This document shows, in pieces, positions 46,501-61,500 of a stretch of 64,000 bases of DNA. The stretch's first letter is position 1, and each line of letters opens with the position of its first letter. Below the pieces are notes generated by a model. It had not been told where the DNA came from, ran no database searches, and was given only the letters and a program-made list of their open reading frames with translations. The stretch is taken from positions 154,814,221-154,878,220 of the forward strand of contig OZ024930.1 in NCBI GenBank assembly GCA_964017235.1. The letters run 5' to 3'. A program made the translations under genes and the position numbers. Source of the DNA: Sabellastarte sp. h YS-2021. Lineage: Eukaryota; Annelida; Polychaeta; Sabellida; Sabellidae.

Positions 46501-49500
46501 ATATCAAGCTGCTTGAAAACATGGTTGCTAAGCAACTGTTAGAACAAATCCATGTCCATAGGTTAGGCAACCTGCACCAGTCTGCATATAAAGTAAGTCA
46601 TTCAACCAAGACACCTCTTCTGTCCAAAACATGATGTTCACTTATCCTTATCAAGAGGCAAACCTACTGCCTTGATATTGTTTGACCTGTCTGCAGCCTT
46701 TGGTACCATTGATCATTCCACTCTTCTTAGTTGTCTTCAGACTTGGTTTGGAGTTAGGGGTAGTGTTCTTAAATGGTTCACTTCCTACTTTATAACTGAG
46801 CCTTATCAGTCAATAAAAATTGATTCTACTTTGTCTGACCTTTGTAAACTCTCATTTAGCATCCCCCAAGGTTCTGTCCTGGGCCCTTTCTTGTTTTCAT
46901 TGTACACTAAACCCATCATTTTGGTTATTTGTTAACACAAAGGAATAAAGTTTCATTTTAATGCAGATGACAACCACATTTAGGGGCATTTATCCCAGAA
47001 AAATTCACTTGCTGCCTTTGAGCAGTTAAACAGGTGCCCAGGTGATGTCAAAGAGTGGATGTAAACTAGCAAAGTCGAATTAAATTCTGACAAGACTGAG
47101 TTTATCATCTTTGGTTCGAAAAAACAGAGGGATAAGTTGAAAGCATGTTTTCCAATTGATACCTTGGGTATTCCTCTCTGCCTTGCTGAGTCAGTCAAGA
47201 ATTTGGGTGTGTGGTTCGATTCTGATTTTTCCTTGTTGAAACATGTTCAGAATGTCTGCAAATGTTGTTTTGTGCAACTCCATGACTTCATACATGTCAG
47301 ATGGTTTCTTACTAATGATGCTTCTGCACTTGTGGCTAGTGCTTTTATTAGTAGCTGGTTGGATTACTGCAATTCACTTTTCAGGAGTTTCTCCAAGTTC
47401 AATCTGTGTAAATTACAGTGCATCCAAAATAGTGCAGCCAGAATTGTATCAAACACCAGTAGATATACAAGTATAACTCCTGTGCTTAATAAGTTGCATT
47501 GTATCTGTTGAACATCACACAGTTTTAAAACAGCCATACTTGTTTACAGGTTTCTTCACATTGGTCTTCCCAAGTATTTTTTGCTCCAAATGTTTCTTCC
47601 TACCACAGGTTTTTATAGTACCAGGTCAGAATGGTCATAGTAGTGGCAATTTCTTTGTCATTACAAAATTCTACCCTTCTGTTCATCAATCTGTCAAACA
47701 GTTTGGTTATAGTTTTGCTTTTGATGCTCCCCAATGTTTGGAATGCTCTTCCTGATGAGATTCATGCATCTCCTTATTAGCCTCTTTCAGTAGGCTGCTT
47801 AAAACCTACCTGTAAACCAAGGCATACCACCTTAGTCTTAATCATCCCCTGGCATTCTCTGTGGTGCTTGATTCCTTTTCTCTCCCTGGATACTGAAATT
47901 GGATGACTAGTTTTGGTTCTGTTTCACCTTACAATCATCTTTGTACAGAGACGATTAAGCTCTACAAAAGTCCAATTAGAATAATAATTATTGCATAACA
48001 TTTTATTTTCTTACCTGGGTGCAGAGTTTGCAGAGGTCGAGATTTTAGGTAGCCGATTTGCCAAGGGCCGATTTGACAAAGGGCCAATTTGTCAAGCATC
48101 CATGCAGTAATTTGACATTCAGTTTTGTCCAGAAGCAATGGGAACGAAATTGAAATCCTCCTAGTGACAATATCACAATGAAATTGTTGATTTATATTTG
48201 TTTTGCAACCAGAAGCTTGTTGCAAAATTTGAGTATTTGTTTACATTTAGATACTATTAGTGAAATTGACCAAACACATAAAATATCCATAGTCCTGACT
48301 GATATCTGAACCAAAGAGACAATTTACAAGTTTTATTGTCTGCAATGTGTAAAAAGTAACAATAGGACGTCACTTGGCATATCAGTTACATATTTATTGG
48401 GGTTTTCTACAAAGGACACCACCCGTATCATCCTTGGCTGTTCATATTTTGTGAAATAAAATGTTCTCTGAAAATGCAATTATGAAGCAAAAGATTTTTG
48501 CCTATAAACATTAGTCTTTGTTACTTTTTAAGAATGAAATCCGATCTAATGGTGTTTTTTTCACATTTTTTTGGGGCAAGTTTTGGCAGTTGTCATTTTT
48601 CTTCGACTGATTCATTCATTCAGTAACTGCTGTACACATACCTCTATCTATAACACAAATGACTAAAAAATAGATAAAGGAAAAACTGTATTTATAAGCT
48701 CAAAATAAGTCATAGAAGCTCATTTTTGTTGTTCAGAGCAGTCACACTAAGTATAGCATAGATCACTGACTATTGGGGTTAGGGGGTTTGGGGTGATTTG
48801 CAGTTTAATATTTTAAAAACTAGATGATTCAATTAGGTAGGCTCGTATTAAATACAATTCGTTTTAGTAACCATTGACAACACTATATTTTTGTAAATTA
48901 AATAAAATGACATTGCTTAATGTTACTAAATCAAATGAAATACTCACAGATTTAATTACAAAGTCTTTCCATAATTCATGTTAAAACTGCACTTGAAGTG
49001 CGTCTGTCCACAAATGAAGCTATGTCTGTACATAACCACTTCTCATTGACTATTATTCAGAATTTGATCAATAGAGCAGGATTGGAAAGTAGAGAACCAT
49101 ACCATTCCAATTGAATATATCATGTCGTTCTTACAAACATTTCATTTCACAGACATTTGTGTGCCATGATTATTATCTGAAAGAATATATTATCCGTATT
49201 GAATTCGGATGGTGATGGCATTAGGCCCCTTATACATACATTTTAATGACATGTAACCCTCATTACACGCCAGATTAACCTTTACTTTGTTGTTGGACTG
49301 GTCAGGAAATAATGGAAGATACTATTATTTGGCGATGATAACAGGAAATCCCCGGAAGTGAGACTTTTGATCTTTGTGATTAGAACAGTTGAAGGTAACA
49401 ACACATTATCACTAATAGTGGACATAATGTATTGGCTGAAGCAGGGCTTATGCCAAAGGGCTTTTCCACCTTTTTTTGTCCTAGATTACTTGGCGCTATC

Positions 49501-52500
49501 TGGTTTCTGATTTGCGCCTGGCCAATGGTGGAATGCATTTTGACCTGTGGTTATGTTTCTGCTGTTTACAAACTGCTATTATAGGGATTTGGTGTCATAG
49601 AAGTATGAATAACTTAAATATATTTGTTTTCTATGGAATTAAGATTAACATGCATTGTATAGCCACACAATAACACAGGTATGGAGAATATACAGGAATG
49701 GACTTAAAATATTTATGCTAAAATATAATCAGTTAAGAATAATAAATTTTTTGATTACAATAAGAGAAATTGTTTCCTGAAAACATTATCAAAACAAATA
49801 AATGTGTACATCTATAATTAAAATATTTATCAAACTAGCTGTACCATTGATTATTAAAAACTTCATATTTTAACCTGAGATTGCTCCAGCATTTCTGCAT
49901 AGATTTTATTTTTACTAAAACGAGCAGAAACTCTGTAAAATAACTTTCAAGTGGTGTACATAATAGATTTATAGCTTACACAGTTATTAAAATATTAACC
50001 AAAATAGGCACATGTTAATGAATTTGTAGTACTGATTATGCATAGCAAGTGGGACCTTGAAATATTCAAAATATGTTCCGGTCTGTATGTGGCACTATTT
50101 AGGCTAAAACGGCTAATGAGCAATTTGAATGGATGTCATGTGCTGAAAAAAGGAAAACAGAATAATAGAATTACACATTTCCCAAAATATCTAATCTCAA
50201 TATGTACTTTTGTTAACTTTCAACAGACAGACAGACATACAAAGAGACAAACATAGCTTTACACCCTTAGTGAATATTATTTGTGATCCAGAGTGTTTAT
50301 AACATCCAGAATTTTTATGAATGAAATTCTTTTATAAGTTTGGTCTGATTTTGCCATGGATAGTGAGCCACATTAATTGCATATGAATAAATCAGCTGTA
50401 TGGATTTGCTTTCCAGTTGACCTGCCATTGAGTGTGTTGTCACATCAGAGCCAGGGTGTAATTGGATAGGAAGACTTTCTTTTCAAATTAATCATATCAG
50501 TCTCTTATGCTTTGAATATAGTCTTCATTAACACAGACATTAATTTCTGGAGGACCAAGTAATTAGAGATGGCTGAAATGCATACCTCTCACATTATCGC
50601 CTATGTGGCTGGATAAATGAAACTTTATCATTTCAAAGAGTTAAAGAATGAGAACTAATAGAGAAACTATTATCCATGTGTATAAGTATCAAATATATAC
50701 AGTTGAGTTGATATATATATATATCTATCAAATATACCCCCAGTTTCGACCACAGAGTTCATAAATCAAACACTTTTCTAATTCTTTCAGTCACTATGCC
50801 CCAACTCTTTCCCCTTCCAAATCAGAAATAGCCCCTCTGTCGCCTCTTTCAGGAAACACCTCAAAACCCACCTCTTCAACTCAAGTTTCCCAACCTAGTT
50901 TCCTTCCCTCTTGGTCACACCCACAACTCCAGACCACTGACCTTGAATCGCCCCTCGACTCTCCTTATAATAAATGATTTTTGTTAACTAGAGCACTGAG
51001 TTCACCTTCAAATCAGTCTTGGTCTTAAGCTGGTGACTTTTACTCTTTCTAAAACCTGCTTTATGAATATCTGTTGATGAAAATTCTTAGCTGCAAGAAA
51101 AATCTTTTGTTTTTCACTGTAAGACATATTTGACCCATACAGGGGGATATATTTCAGTTTTTCACTAATATTATCTAATATCTATGTTACCTACAAATAT
51201 GTATTATATATCATTAGAAAGGTCTTTTTACAGCACACCTGCTCATGTTTGGTGCATAAAAATCATGCAGAAATGACCTGAGATTTTGCAAGTTAAATAT
51301 TAAAGATTTTATATTCACTGTTGTCCTGCTCTTTGACAGCCTTTTTCACATTCGCTCATTAAATTTTCATTTTATTTAACCCTGTTAACCTTTTCTGTAT
51401 ACGTTATTCGAGAGGTTTTCCTGTTCAGGGGCCGATTTCACAAAGGGACTTAAGCCCAGATTTAGACTTAAATTTAAGATTTTTTTCTTAAATTTGTCAA
51501 CAGAATGGTAAATCTGTGGTCTTAGACTTAGTGGATTTCACAAAGCAGCTAAGTCTATGAAATTACTAAGTCAGTGGACTTAACTTAAAGTCTGGTAGGT
51601 AGTGGGCTTAAGTTTTGTAAAGAGGATTTAAATATGGCTGCCATAAACTTTTCTCCACTTCAGAATTTGAAATGGCTGTAAATAAAGTATAATTATACAG
51701 AACTCCTCACTAAAGTAGTTTTTGTGAAGTTTATATATGGTAACAATGTTTTCCATTTCAAAACAACACTTATCCTCAGATAAAATGTATCAAATGAAGG
51801 ATTCACCGATAGTATATTTTGAATAGTAATAAAAGGTCACATGACACAGAAAACCACTGTGGTATTTTTGTTAAGCTCAGATTTAGCTCAGTCACCCTTT
51901 GTGAAATCCATTTAAGTCCCAGACCTAGCTAAGACCAAAGTCCTAGATTTAAGTCCTTGACTTAGCCAAAAACTTGGCTAAGTGTAAGTCCTTTGTGAAA
52001 TCGGCCCCAGATCTTTTGTGAATCCGGCCCATAATTCTGACTAAATTGCAAACAATAAAGGTGTAAATAAATCACATGACTGATCATGTGACATCAAGAA
52101 CGATATGCATGCACATGTTCTGTTTATATTTTTAACTAAGAAAATTCTTATTCTTAGAAATAATTCTTAACTAAGAATTGCTTCGTGAATACAATTTTTT
52201 CTAAGAATAAGAAAATTCTTAGAAAAAAAACTCCAAGTAAAATTATTTTTCTAAGAATAATAATGTTAGTGAATATGGGTCTAGATCTTGTCACATAACC
52301 TTTGGTCAGGCAAGACAGTTGGTAGTCATCTCTATCCCTGTTTTTAGGGATTTAGCATTAATACCACACGCTATCTGTAAGCAAAAAGTGATTGACAGAT
52401 GGTGAAATCCAGGGAGTCAGGGTCATATTGATTTCTTCTGTCTGCTTATATCTCTATCAAATCTTTATGAATATACTTCATCCTATGTGTTTCCGGGTTG

Positions 52501-55500
52501 GAACAGGGTAGATCCCCTGCGTTGTAACCCCCCCCCCCCTCCCCCTCAGCTTCAAAAAGATTTCTCTTTTTGGAAATGTGTAGAAGATACTGCTTGTGAA
52601 GGAGAATGGCAATTTATATGTCAATGATAAAACTGATAATGGCATTTTGGACACATTTTCTTTAACAAAATTATAAGGTTTCAGATTAGTCCAATATAAT
52701 TTTATTTAATCTTCACTTGTTCCCCATTCTTACCCTTTCGATGGGGTGCCTGATATACCCAAGTCTGGAATTCGGATACTCTATCAAATCATTTTAAAAA
52801 TGTATAAACAGCTGCCAATTTTTGGTTTCATTATGCACTGTTCCATTAGTAGACTTAAGTGGCAAGTGGCCGCCTGACTAGCCCCTTTCTGGCCAGTCTC
52901 CAAGAATTGGAGAATTGAGATGAAATTTAAGTAAATTCATGACAGGAAATTCAAACTTTCACTACAGACCCTGAAGGGGCGAGGGCAGACTTGTGATCAG
53001 TATTGGGGTTTTTGTGCTTTCTTAACAAATAACTTCATCATCCACAATGGTGACTAAAAAGTTTTGCAGAAATGATAGTTGACACAGTACAAATGGATTT
53101 TTGTGGCTCTCTTGTGGTTGCCTTGAAAATGCAACATTTTGCTGAATCTTGGGCAAAGTTGCAAATTACAGAATTAAACAAAAATTCACAAAAGATTCAC
53201 AACCGTAATGATCTCTCATGAGAGACAAAAAATAATTAGTCACAACTACCCCAGCACAAAATAGCTGGCGACCGACCTTTTGGACCAAAAGCTTGGTTGT
53301 AAAGGTGTATACAACAGGCTGTATTGCTAGAAACAGGACTTTTTATCCTCACGACCCAATTATCATTATCAGGTCATTATATATTCATTTATGTATCACA
53401 CTGGCAGAGTACTAAAATACTTGATAGATAACACAGATAAACAAAACAATGTTCTTTTTGTGTTTATTAGGCACAATAAGTCATAGTATCATGTAAGGAG
53501 AATAAACATTGTAAGATACACTGTATTGTAAATATTGACCTTTTCAAAATTAAAACCTATCTTTTGCCTCGAATAAATGTATAAATAGTTAAATACAACA
53601 AAAAATCTATTAGCATTTGTAAAATTGAATAACAGATTAAATCTCAATGTACACCCCACTATTTATATTAACATTTTCTGTAACAGTTTTATAAACCCTT
53701 TTGTATTGATGGTAATACTAAAATCTGTATCATTTAAAAATATGTGTCCAAACCTTGTATAAGACAAAATAAAATTTAGTATTCCATCGCATATATGTCT
53801 TATATGACAAAATATTTCTGTATCTTTGAAAAGGAAATGACTTTAAATTTGATCAATTGGCATGTAATTTTAATATTCCCTGATGAAAAGGCCCTATTGC
53901 TTTCATCTAGTTTCATTGACATATATCTTTACAGACCCGAGAGTTCTTAAATAACTGCCTGCAAGATGAAAGGGCTAATTATATTTATGCAAACCAGGCC
54001 AATGCCGGATATCATTGAGATGACAAGTAACAAAGACCCCTATTCACATTTCATGGTTAGTTAATCAGCCTGTTCAGTTGGTTTATTGCATTGTGATTGT
54101 GATTTTATGTATGACCAGGAACTGATTATAGTGAATTACAGCAAACAACAACTAGCTCTAGTTGTATATGCCCATGTGAGTTTTCTAAGCCCTTCGAATC
54201 TGTGGCTTTTAAAAATACTCTTTTATTTAGGATACAGTTATTTTCTCATATCCTGTAGGTTTGCAATGCGTGTTGAATACCAATAATATATTAATATCCA
54301 CTGTAGATATCAAGTGTTAATGGGTGTGTTTCACTGGGGCCATGTTGTTGGTAACTATGGATTTTTCGTGGGTTGGGAGGAATGTTCATAGTATTGGTTA
54401 GGATAGGTTGTAGTTTTCAAGCTTGTCGCTGTGGATCGGCAAAATATCATACATGTTGGATATTTCACCGACCCTCCCGGACTCTGTATCCCTCCCCGAC
54501 TCTAGACCCAAATGGAAACTGACCTGTTGCTTGTCGGACACACTTCCCATCTTGTCCTATACTGTAACTGTTTTGTCTGGAAGCACTTCCTGGTCTGTAG
54601 TAGATAAGTAGCTGTTATATATACAAAGAACTGAGCTCTGTACTGCTTAAACTCTGGTCATTGCTGTATCATATCAGTCAACACCTTCACAGCTCACTGA
54701 CATCCAGATAGAACTATAGGTCAAATGTATATCCTTTTATCCTGGGAAAGTATGTAACATATGCACTGTCTCTTAACTGTTTTGTATGCAACTTCATTGT
54801 GCATTTGCCTATATTGAATAGATGTGTTTTAGTAAGAATTGTGTTTCAATTGTGTGTGTTACAAGTCCAAGTTTGTGACAGTACCTAAACACCACCTCCC
54901 GACAGGCTGTACACACCAACCTACTGTACTTGAAAGGAAACCGGCCTGTCGTAAACATAACTGACCTGACTTGTTCACTTCCTGTTAAGACAGGAAGTCT
55001 CCAAGTTTTTGATCATAGAGTTGGTAACATCTCAGGAGGACAGGCTGGGAACACATCACAGCAAGCTGTAAACAGAAACTGGCAAGGCGGTTACAGCAAC
55101 AGACAAACTGGCATAAGTTTCTGACCCACTGCTTTTCGGCTATAAAATGTATGACTCTATAAGGTGAGTCAGTTTCTGCAATGCATCATTTAGAATCTGG
55201 AGGAGGGAGTGGCCAAAAGCATGCAAGGACAGACAGAAGTAACACAGAAATTGACACAGAGGGTGGAGGAGAGGCGGGACATCTCATTCGCACTCCAGGC
55301 ATAAGAAGGGGCCTATGACAAACATCTACTTGACAAACTCAGATGAGGAGGCTTTTGTGGACTTTGTGAAGGACCACAAGGAGTTGTATGACAAGACCAA
55401 CAAACACTGTAAGGACAAGGTCAGGAAGGTTTGCCAACAGCCACAAGCTGTCTGTCAAAGTGTGCAAGACTTGGTTTGAATCCCAAAGGACTCGCTATGG

Positions 55501-58500
55501 CAAACTCACATAGTCCAAGTCTGGCCAGGCTTCAAAAGAAATGATAGAGAGGTAGAACTGGATTCAGGATAAATTGAACTTATTTTCCGACTGAATCGAC
55601 GAAGCATTTCAAACCATCATCAGTTACCTCTTCCACAGGTGAGGAAAGACAGCACAATATATCAGGACTCTCTAGCTTCTTTGGGGATCTATAGTCAGTA
55701 ATGAGCTACCAGCAGATCGACACACAGTAAGCGTTTTCACCAAGTGACATACATTCACAAGCTGGCTCTCTTCCAACCACCACCACGCAGCAAGAACATC
55801 GGCAGCAACCAGACCAGACTCAGCCTCCCCAGCAGTCAGCTGACCCCAAGCAGTAGCGGCAGTAGAACCACTGCACTTGCTTACAAATGGGTCCTTTTCT
55901 GCTGTAACATTTATTGGTCCTTCTCACGACCAACCGAATCTTTGACATTTTTGTGAACGATTTTGACCTTTGGATCTGACCTTTTCTGTTTTGACTTTTA
56001 ATGTGCATTAAATAAGTAAAGTTAAGCAATTTAATGACCTATATGAACTGGATATAGTATGTGTAAGTACCAGAGAGCTGATATGCTGTATTTTTATATT
56101 GTTCACATCTTGGAGCAGAGGGTTGTATGGACATTCTAAATGTCTGGATATAGATGTTTTGTGTTGGTGACTCCTGAACGGATCACGGGATACAGACATT
56201 TTATGTCAATGGACACTGAAAGGAGCACAGGACAGACTTGTTTAGTTGTTGGGTGAATAGGACTGTGGTTAGGTCAGATTGGTTTCATTGTTGTATTATT
56301 GTATAAATTATTAAGACTATTTCTGTTGACTGTAATGGTTATTTTGATTGTTAAATAAATTTGTTTTATAATAAGTTTGTTTACAATAAATTTGTTTTAC
56401 TATCATTTTACAGTTTGTTTTACAATAAGTAAAACTTTGTCTTTTAGTGTTAGCAAGCTAAAGCAACCGGTAATTGCATAATGTAACCAATTATTTCATC
56501 GACACTAGGCATCTTTGAAATCAGTTCAACAGTCTTTAGCAATCCTACTAACACAGTCAGCTACCTGTTAGTTTGCATAATAGTTAAGAATTCAGTTTTT
56601 ATAAACCAATGAACTAGTCACTGCTTTTAAAAGTTGATCAGAATATCCCTAAATCACATCGAATATTCAGTATATGCTACATGTTGATAAATATTCCTTG
56701 TTGACAATTTCTTTTTCAACAGAGTAAAATCATTGGCTTTTGCTACAGCAAAAATTGAAAGCAAATACCTTGAAAAATTCAGCCATCCAGCCAATTATTT
56801 AGTACAGATATTTTTTGCAATTATATATTGATTTTTTTTGTTGTTGAATCCAACCGCCTTCCATCGGGCACATCAAATCTGATGTCATCTCGTCAAAGCG
56901 CAGGTCATTATTTTATCAAAGGGATAGAAAAACTTTTCAATATCATGTAAACTAGAAATGAGAGTTCAAGATCTTCAGATGTCTGGCTATCATTAATTCC
57001 AAGGTGCCTGGATGTGGTTTCAAAGATTGAATGATAGGGAGCTTGATGTCATCCATTAATTCGTAATTAAACAAAAAGGATTTAGCCAAGCCTTTGTTTT
57101 GTAAATCAATAAGAAAAGCCAATTCAGAAATCTAATCTTCATAATTTTCTTCCTTCAATTTTGATTCAGCCGGAAACTTAGCAAAACTAGATTGAGTAAT
57201 GCTTTTTTTTCCTGGGAGGTTTATACAGCAATGACTAAAAGACATTTTGAGAGCCTAGAAAGCGGTTGCAGTAAAATAAAGATAAATAAACAAATAATTA
57301 CATAATGTAAATCTTTAAACTTTTGGATAGATCCTTTATATTTAAAGAATGAGTAATTCCTCAGAAGAATTTAATCTCTGTAAGAATTAACAACAATTTA
57401 AAAGATACAGAAAAATTCTTTAATATAAAATATTTGTGCGTAATAAAATTAATTCTTTATTATACACCCATTTTAGCAGCTAGGACAGAAGACATTAGTT
57501 TCGAACCAACAACCGCTAAGGTGAGAACAATCGGCTTACCTGTTAATCACCAAACCACCGAGATTCCTGTGAGCCAAACAGGGATGGAAATAATAGGCCC
57601 CATGGTAGCCAAATTTCCTTGGTTAAGGTAGTCTACTGTTAATGTCTCACCAAATACCATGGCAGTCCGGGCATAATCTGTTTCACCCTTGATTTGATTC
57701 TTCAAAGGAATCAAGCATGTTTGACATCAGCATTAAAAGTGCAAGCTATCAAATTTACAACCAATTATTTACAGCATGAAATCAAAATGAACCAAGTGAG
57801 ATTTTCTATGTTCAGTGGTATGTACTTTAGATTGACTAACACCAGCCTGAGTTATGTAATTGAAGAGCAATGTAATAAGTAGGTGACTGGTGTAAACTAA
57901 CAGACGTTTTCCAGCTAAATGATGTAGGACTTTTGCTAGGATGAGCAGCATCTGTCACATGAGAGTACAGTTGATTGGGAAACTTCTGAAGTAGATAAAA
58001 GTGGCTAAAAATTACACAGATTTATTTACTTGCACCAAAGGTTTCGCCTGTAAAGAGTCATATGTTGTGTGAATTGAATCTGTATAGACTAAAGCCAAAA
58101 ATACTGTCTGAAAAGTTTTGATAGAAAGTTTATTTCATTAACATATTAATCATTTCTCAGTGGAAGTTGAAATTCTGGGGCTTGACTTAAAGCACAGAAT
58201 ATGTGACTTTGTTGACTTAAGTCAGACAAAGCTTTAGAGATTTCCAGTCTGCTAATTAAGACCTGTGCTTACACTGTTAAATATTTGATACAGAAGTCTT
58301 AGTCTTGGAAAATTGGTCGAGATTTAAATGCAAAGAGGTTGTCTTTGACTATAAAATAGACTTAGATATCAACTGCAATTGAAATACCAATTTTTTTTCC
58401 CTTGTTATATACTTAGGCTTAGTATATATCTACATTAGATATACCATATCAAAAATTAAACCAGAGGTTATATTTATAAAGACTCAGTTATGTCATCATG

Positions 58501-61500
58501 AGGGAAGGGGCAGGGAAAATAGAAGAAGGTTGAGAGTTTTTGCTGGCATGATCTAATTCCAGCACTCTATCAAAATACAGAGTTAGGTGACTCGCCTTTG
58601 AACATTTGATTAGCTTTATATGCCACACAGCTTTTTCCCTAAAATCTTTGAACTATTGCACTGGGTGTTATTCCTTCATTAAAGAATCCGTCATTTAAAC
58701 AGCCGGAGATTTGTTTTGACCCATTTTACTTCCTGTTTGTCCCTAGGGCTTCTTTTCTTGTTCCAACAGTGGTCCTGGCGGCGCAGTGACAGTTTGATTT
58801 ACAGACATATTTTTATCATTTCACACAAAAATGTGAAACAAGATTTTCAGAGGCTTAAAGAATATTTGTGTCGTTTTTTTATTAAGCTTTTGACGGATAT
58901 TGATATTCTTTGTGACTACTGCTATAGGGAATTCCAGTTGGGTGTATATTCAACTGAAATGATCTAGTAATGTATTTCTATGGATAGATAAACTGGAATT
59001 TAAATTCTGTTTTTGTAGGTTGTCAAATATTTTGAAATAAAATTTTGATTGAATTAATTTCTATTGTATCCATCTTTCCTCATTCAGATGAAGCTGAAAT
59101 CCTATCTTTGATATATATATATCTGTTTTCTCCTTGCTGCTCCACATTTTTAATGTACCTGAAAATTTTGATTTGAAATCCTCACATTTCTGCCCAAAGC
59201 ACCTTAGAGTGTTATTTTAATGTAACTTAAACCCTATGATAGTATTATTTCTTGAAATACCAGATGCAGCTGTACAATTTTAAGCTCCTTCAGGTTCCCT
59301 CTTTTGACAACAAAGTTCATCAATTGCACAAACAAGTTTCAAACTGCTTTAGCTATTATGCAGCAACTTCTGCAATTCTCTGTCATTCAACATTAGAGTC
59401 AATCACTCAGTTTTATCCCTTATAAGGAAACATTTTATGACTCCCCTCTTTAACTCCAGCTTCCCCAGTCAATATTCTTCTCAGTTTGCACCTACAGCCC
59501 TGGATAACTTACCTATATTGCCTTTTGATAATCTCTTTTGCCAATTCCTTTGTCAATTTTGTGTAATGAGTTACAGCTTGTGAGAAAGATATTGCACCTG
59601 TAAAGGAGTACATCAGATAAGATTATTATTAGATAGGCGTGCAGTACTAGCACATTAACAATACTTTATATGCTTGGTAAAACAGTATAATTTACGTTTG
59701 ACTGAGTGGCCTGCCGTTAATGAGAATCCTGAACTATTAAGGGCTCGCTTCTGACGTCATCAAGTATTTTACTCTCACTTCCAATTTGCAACCTCAATAT
59801 ATCCCTTATTTCTGCTTGGATTTTTCATCAAACAAAGACAAGAAGTGTATAAAATATAAATATCTTTCTAATGATATGTGCAGTGCATTAGTAGGTTGCA
59901 ACATTTACCATGAAAAAAACTAAAATTATTTACAGAAAATGAGCAGACACACACCCTTAGTAAGTGTCATTGTAATTTTAGTAATAATATCATTTATAAG
60001 ATTTTAGATGAATAATAATGACAAATGCCCTCGGGCTGTAATGATTCATGGCATGTTTGTAAAAAAAACTAAAATGCCAGTCACATTATTTTACTATTAG
60101 TCCAAGTACCCATATATTTTGACTTGAATTCTTATGTTGCAAAATAGTTCTGCGCTTTTAATAACATCCTAAAGTTTGCGGAAACCTTTATGTAAAACAA
60201 TTTGACAGAATAGAATGTCGCAGATGTGTGTATTGGTGTTGTAAACCTTAATCTTGTTTTAACTTAATCCGGGTTGTAGCAATCATGCACACCTTTGATA
60301 TTTAGGATCATATTTAGCATATATTTAGGAAACATCTCAAGACCCCCTTCAACTCATGCTTTCCAGTTCTTCCTTTCATTTACACCCTAACCCTGGATGA
60401 CTGAACAGAATGACTTGCAAAAACGTCATCCGTTACTGCTTTTGTCGACTCTTTTGTTAGTTAAATACGCTGAATTCCCTCCGTATGGGGAAGATATTTC
60501 GCCCGTGAAGTAGTAGATTAAATTACATTATATACAATTGATAGGTGTTGACTTCAATGTGTTTTCTATTTTAATAACTATTTAATGCATATGTATAAAG
60601 ATATGGTATGAAAAATTCATAAGCAGTTTTGCTTTTAAATTTGCACAATTGAAAGGATTTACACAAACAACATCAACTCATTATATAAATAACGGGTGGT
60701 TGACTTCAGGAGAAACCTGAGTTAGACAAATTACTGGCCCAGTCACATTACATTTGGCCCATGTTCCTGGTATGTATTGCTGATAACTTGTTTATATTTT
60801 GAACTGGAATCTGCCACTGGGGAATACCATATGACGTCATTCTGATTGTTGTATTCCATTCGATTGGAACTTAGGAACTTACACAAGCATGACATGTTTT
60901 GTTTAAGTCATGTCAATATCCGCAAAGTGAACTATTAACAAAAAATGTCAGAATGACAGAGATACATATATCAAAATGCAATTCTTATTGTACTGTTTGA
61001 GAGTAATATTCATTCCTTTTGAATTATAGGATAGTTTCATCCTTAAAATTCCAATCTTTTTAATTGTAATGCATGAAAATATATGTAGACTAATCAAAAG
61101 ATGTAATTTATTGGTTTAAATTTGTTGAGGTTTCACTGATATGGAGAAGTTGAGTAGTACTGTAAAAGGTTCGTAATGGTTATGATTCTTTTGATGAGCC
61201 TGTCTTCATATTTACAATGCTGTGTGATATATTACAACAGACTATATGATGTCTCCCTATAGGCCATCCTTACACCCATGCTCCTTTTTGGCAGCCAGAC
61301 ACATTAGATTCAGGAACCCTAGTGTGGATGTGTTTGTCTCTCAATACCTGTGGCACATATTGCTTTTCTAACAGATGTCGTTATTGCAAAAATAATTGTC
61401 TCCCCTATTTTGTTGTCTAGACGGTCTCTAAGAATAGTATATCATTTGGACAACTATTGAAATAAAGTCTCACATAGAGATTTGAAATTTTGCCTTTACA

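Noticed and set aside
52526-52551. C-rich tract ending in cag that resembles a strong splice acceptor
   Set aside because: The following sequence has no open frame that fits the receptor gene between exons B and C.
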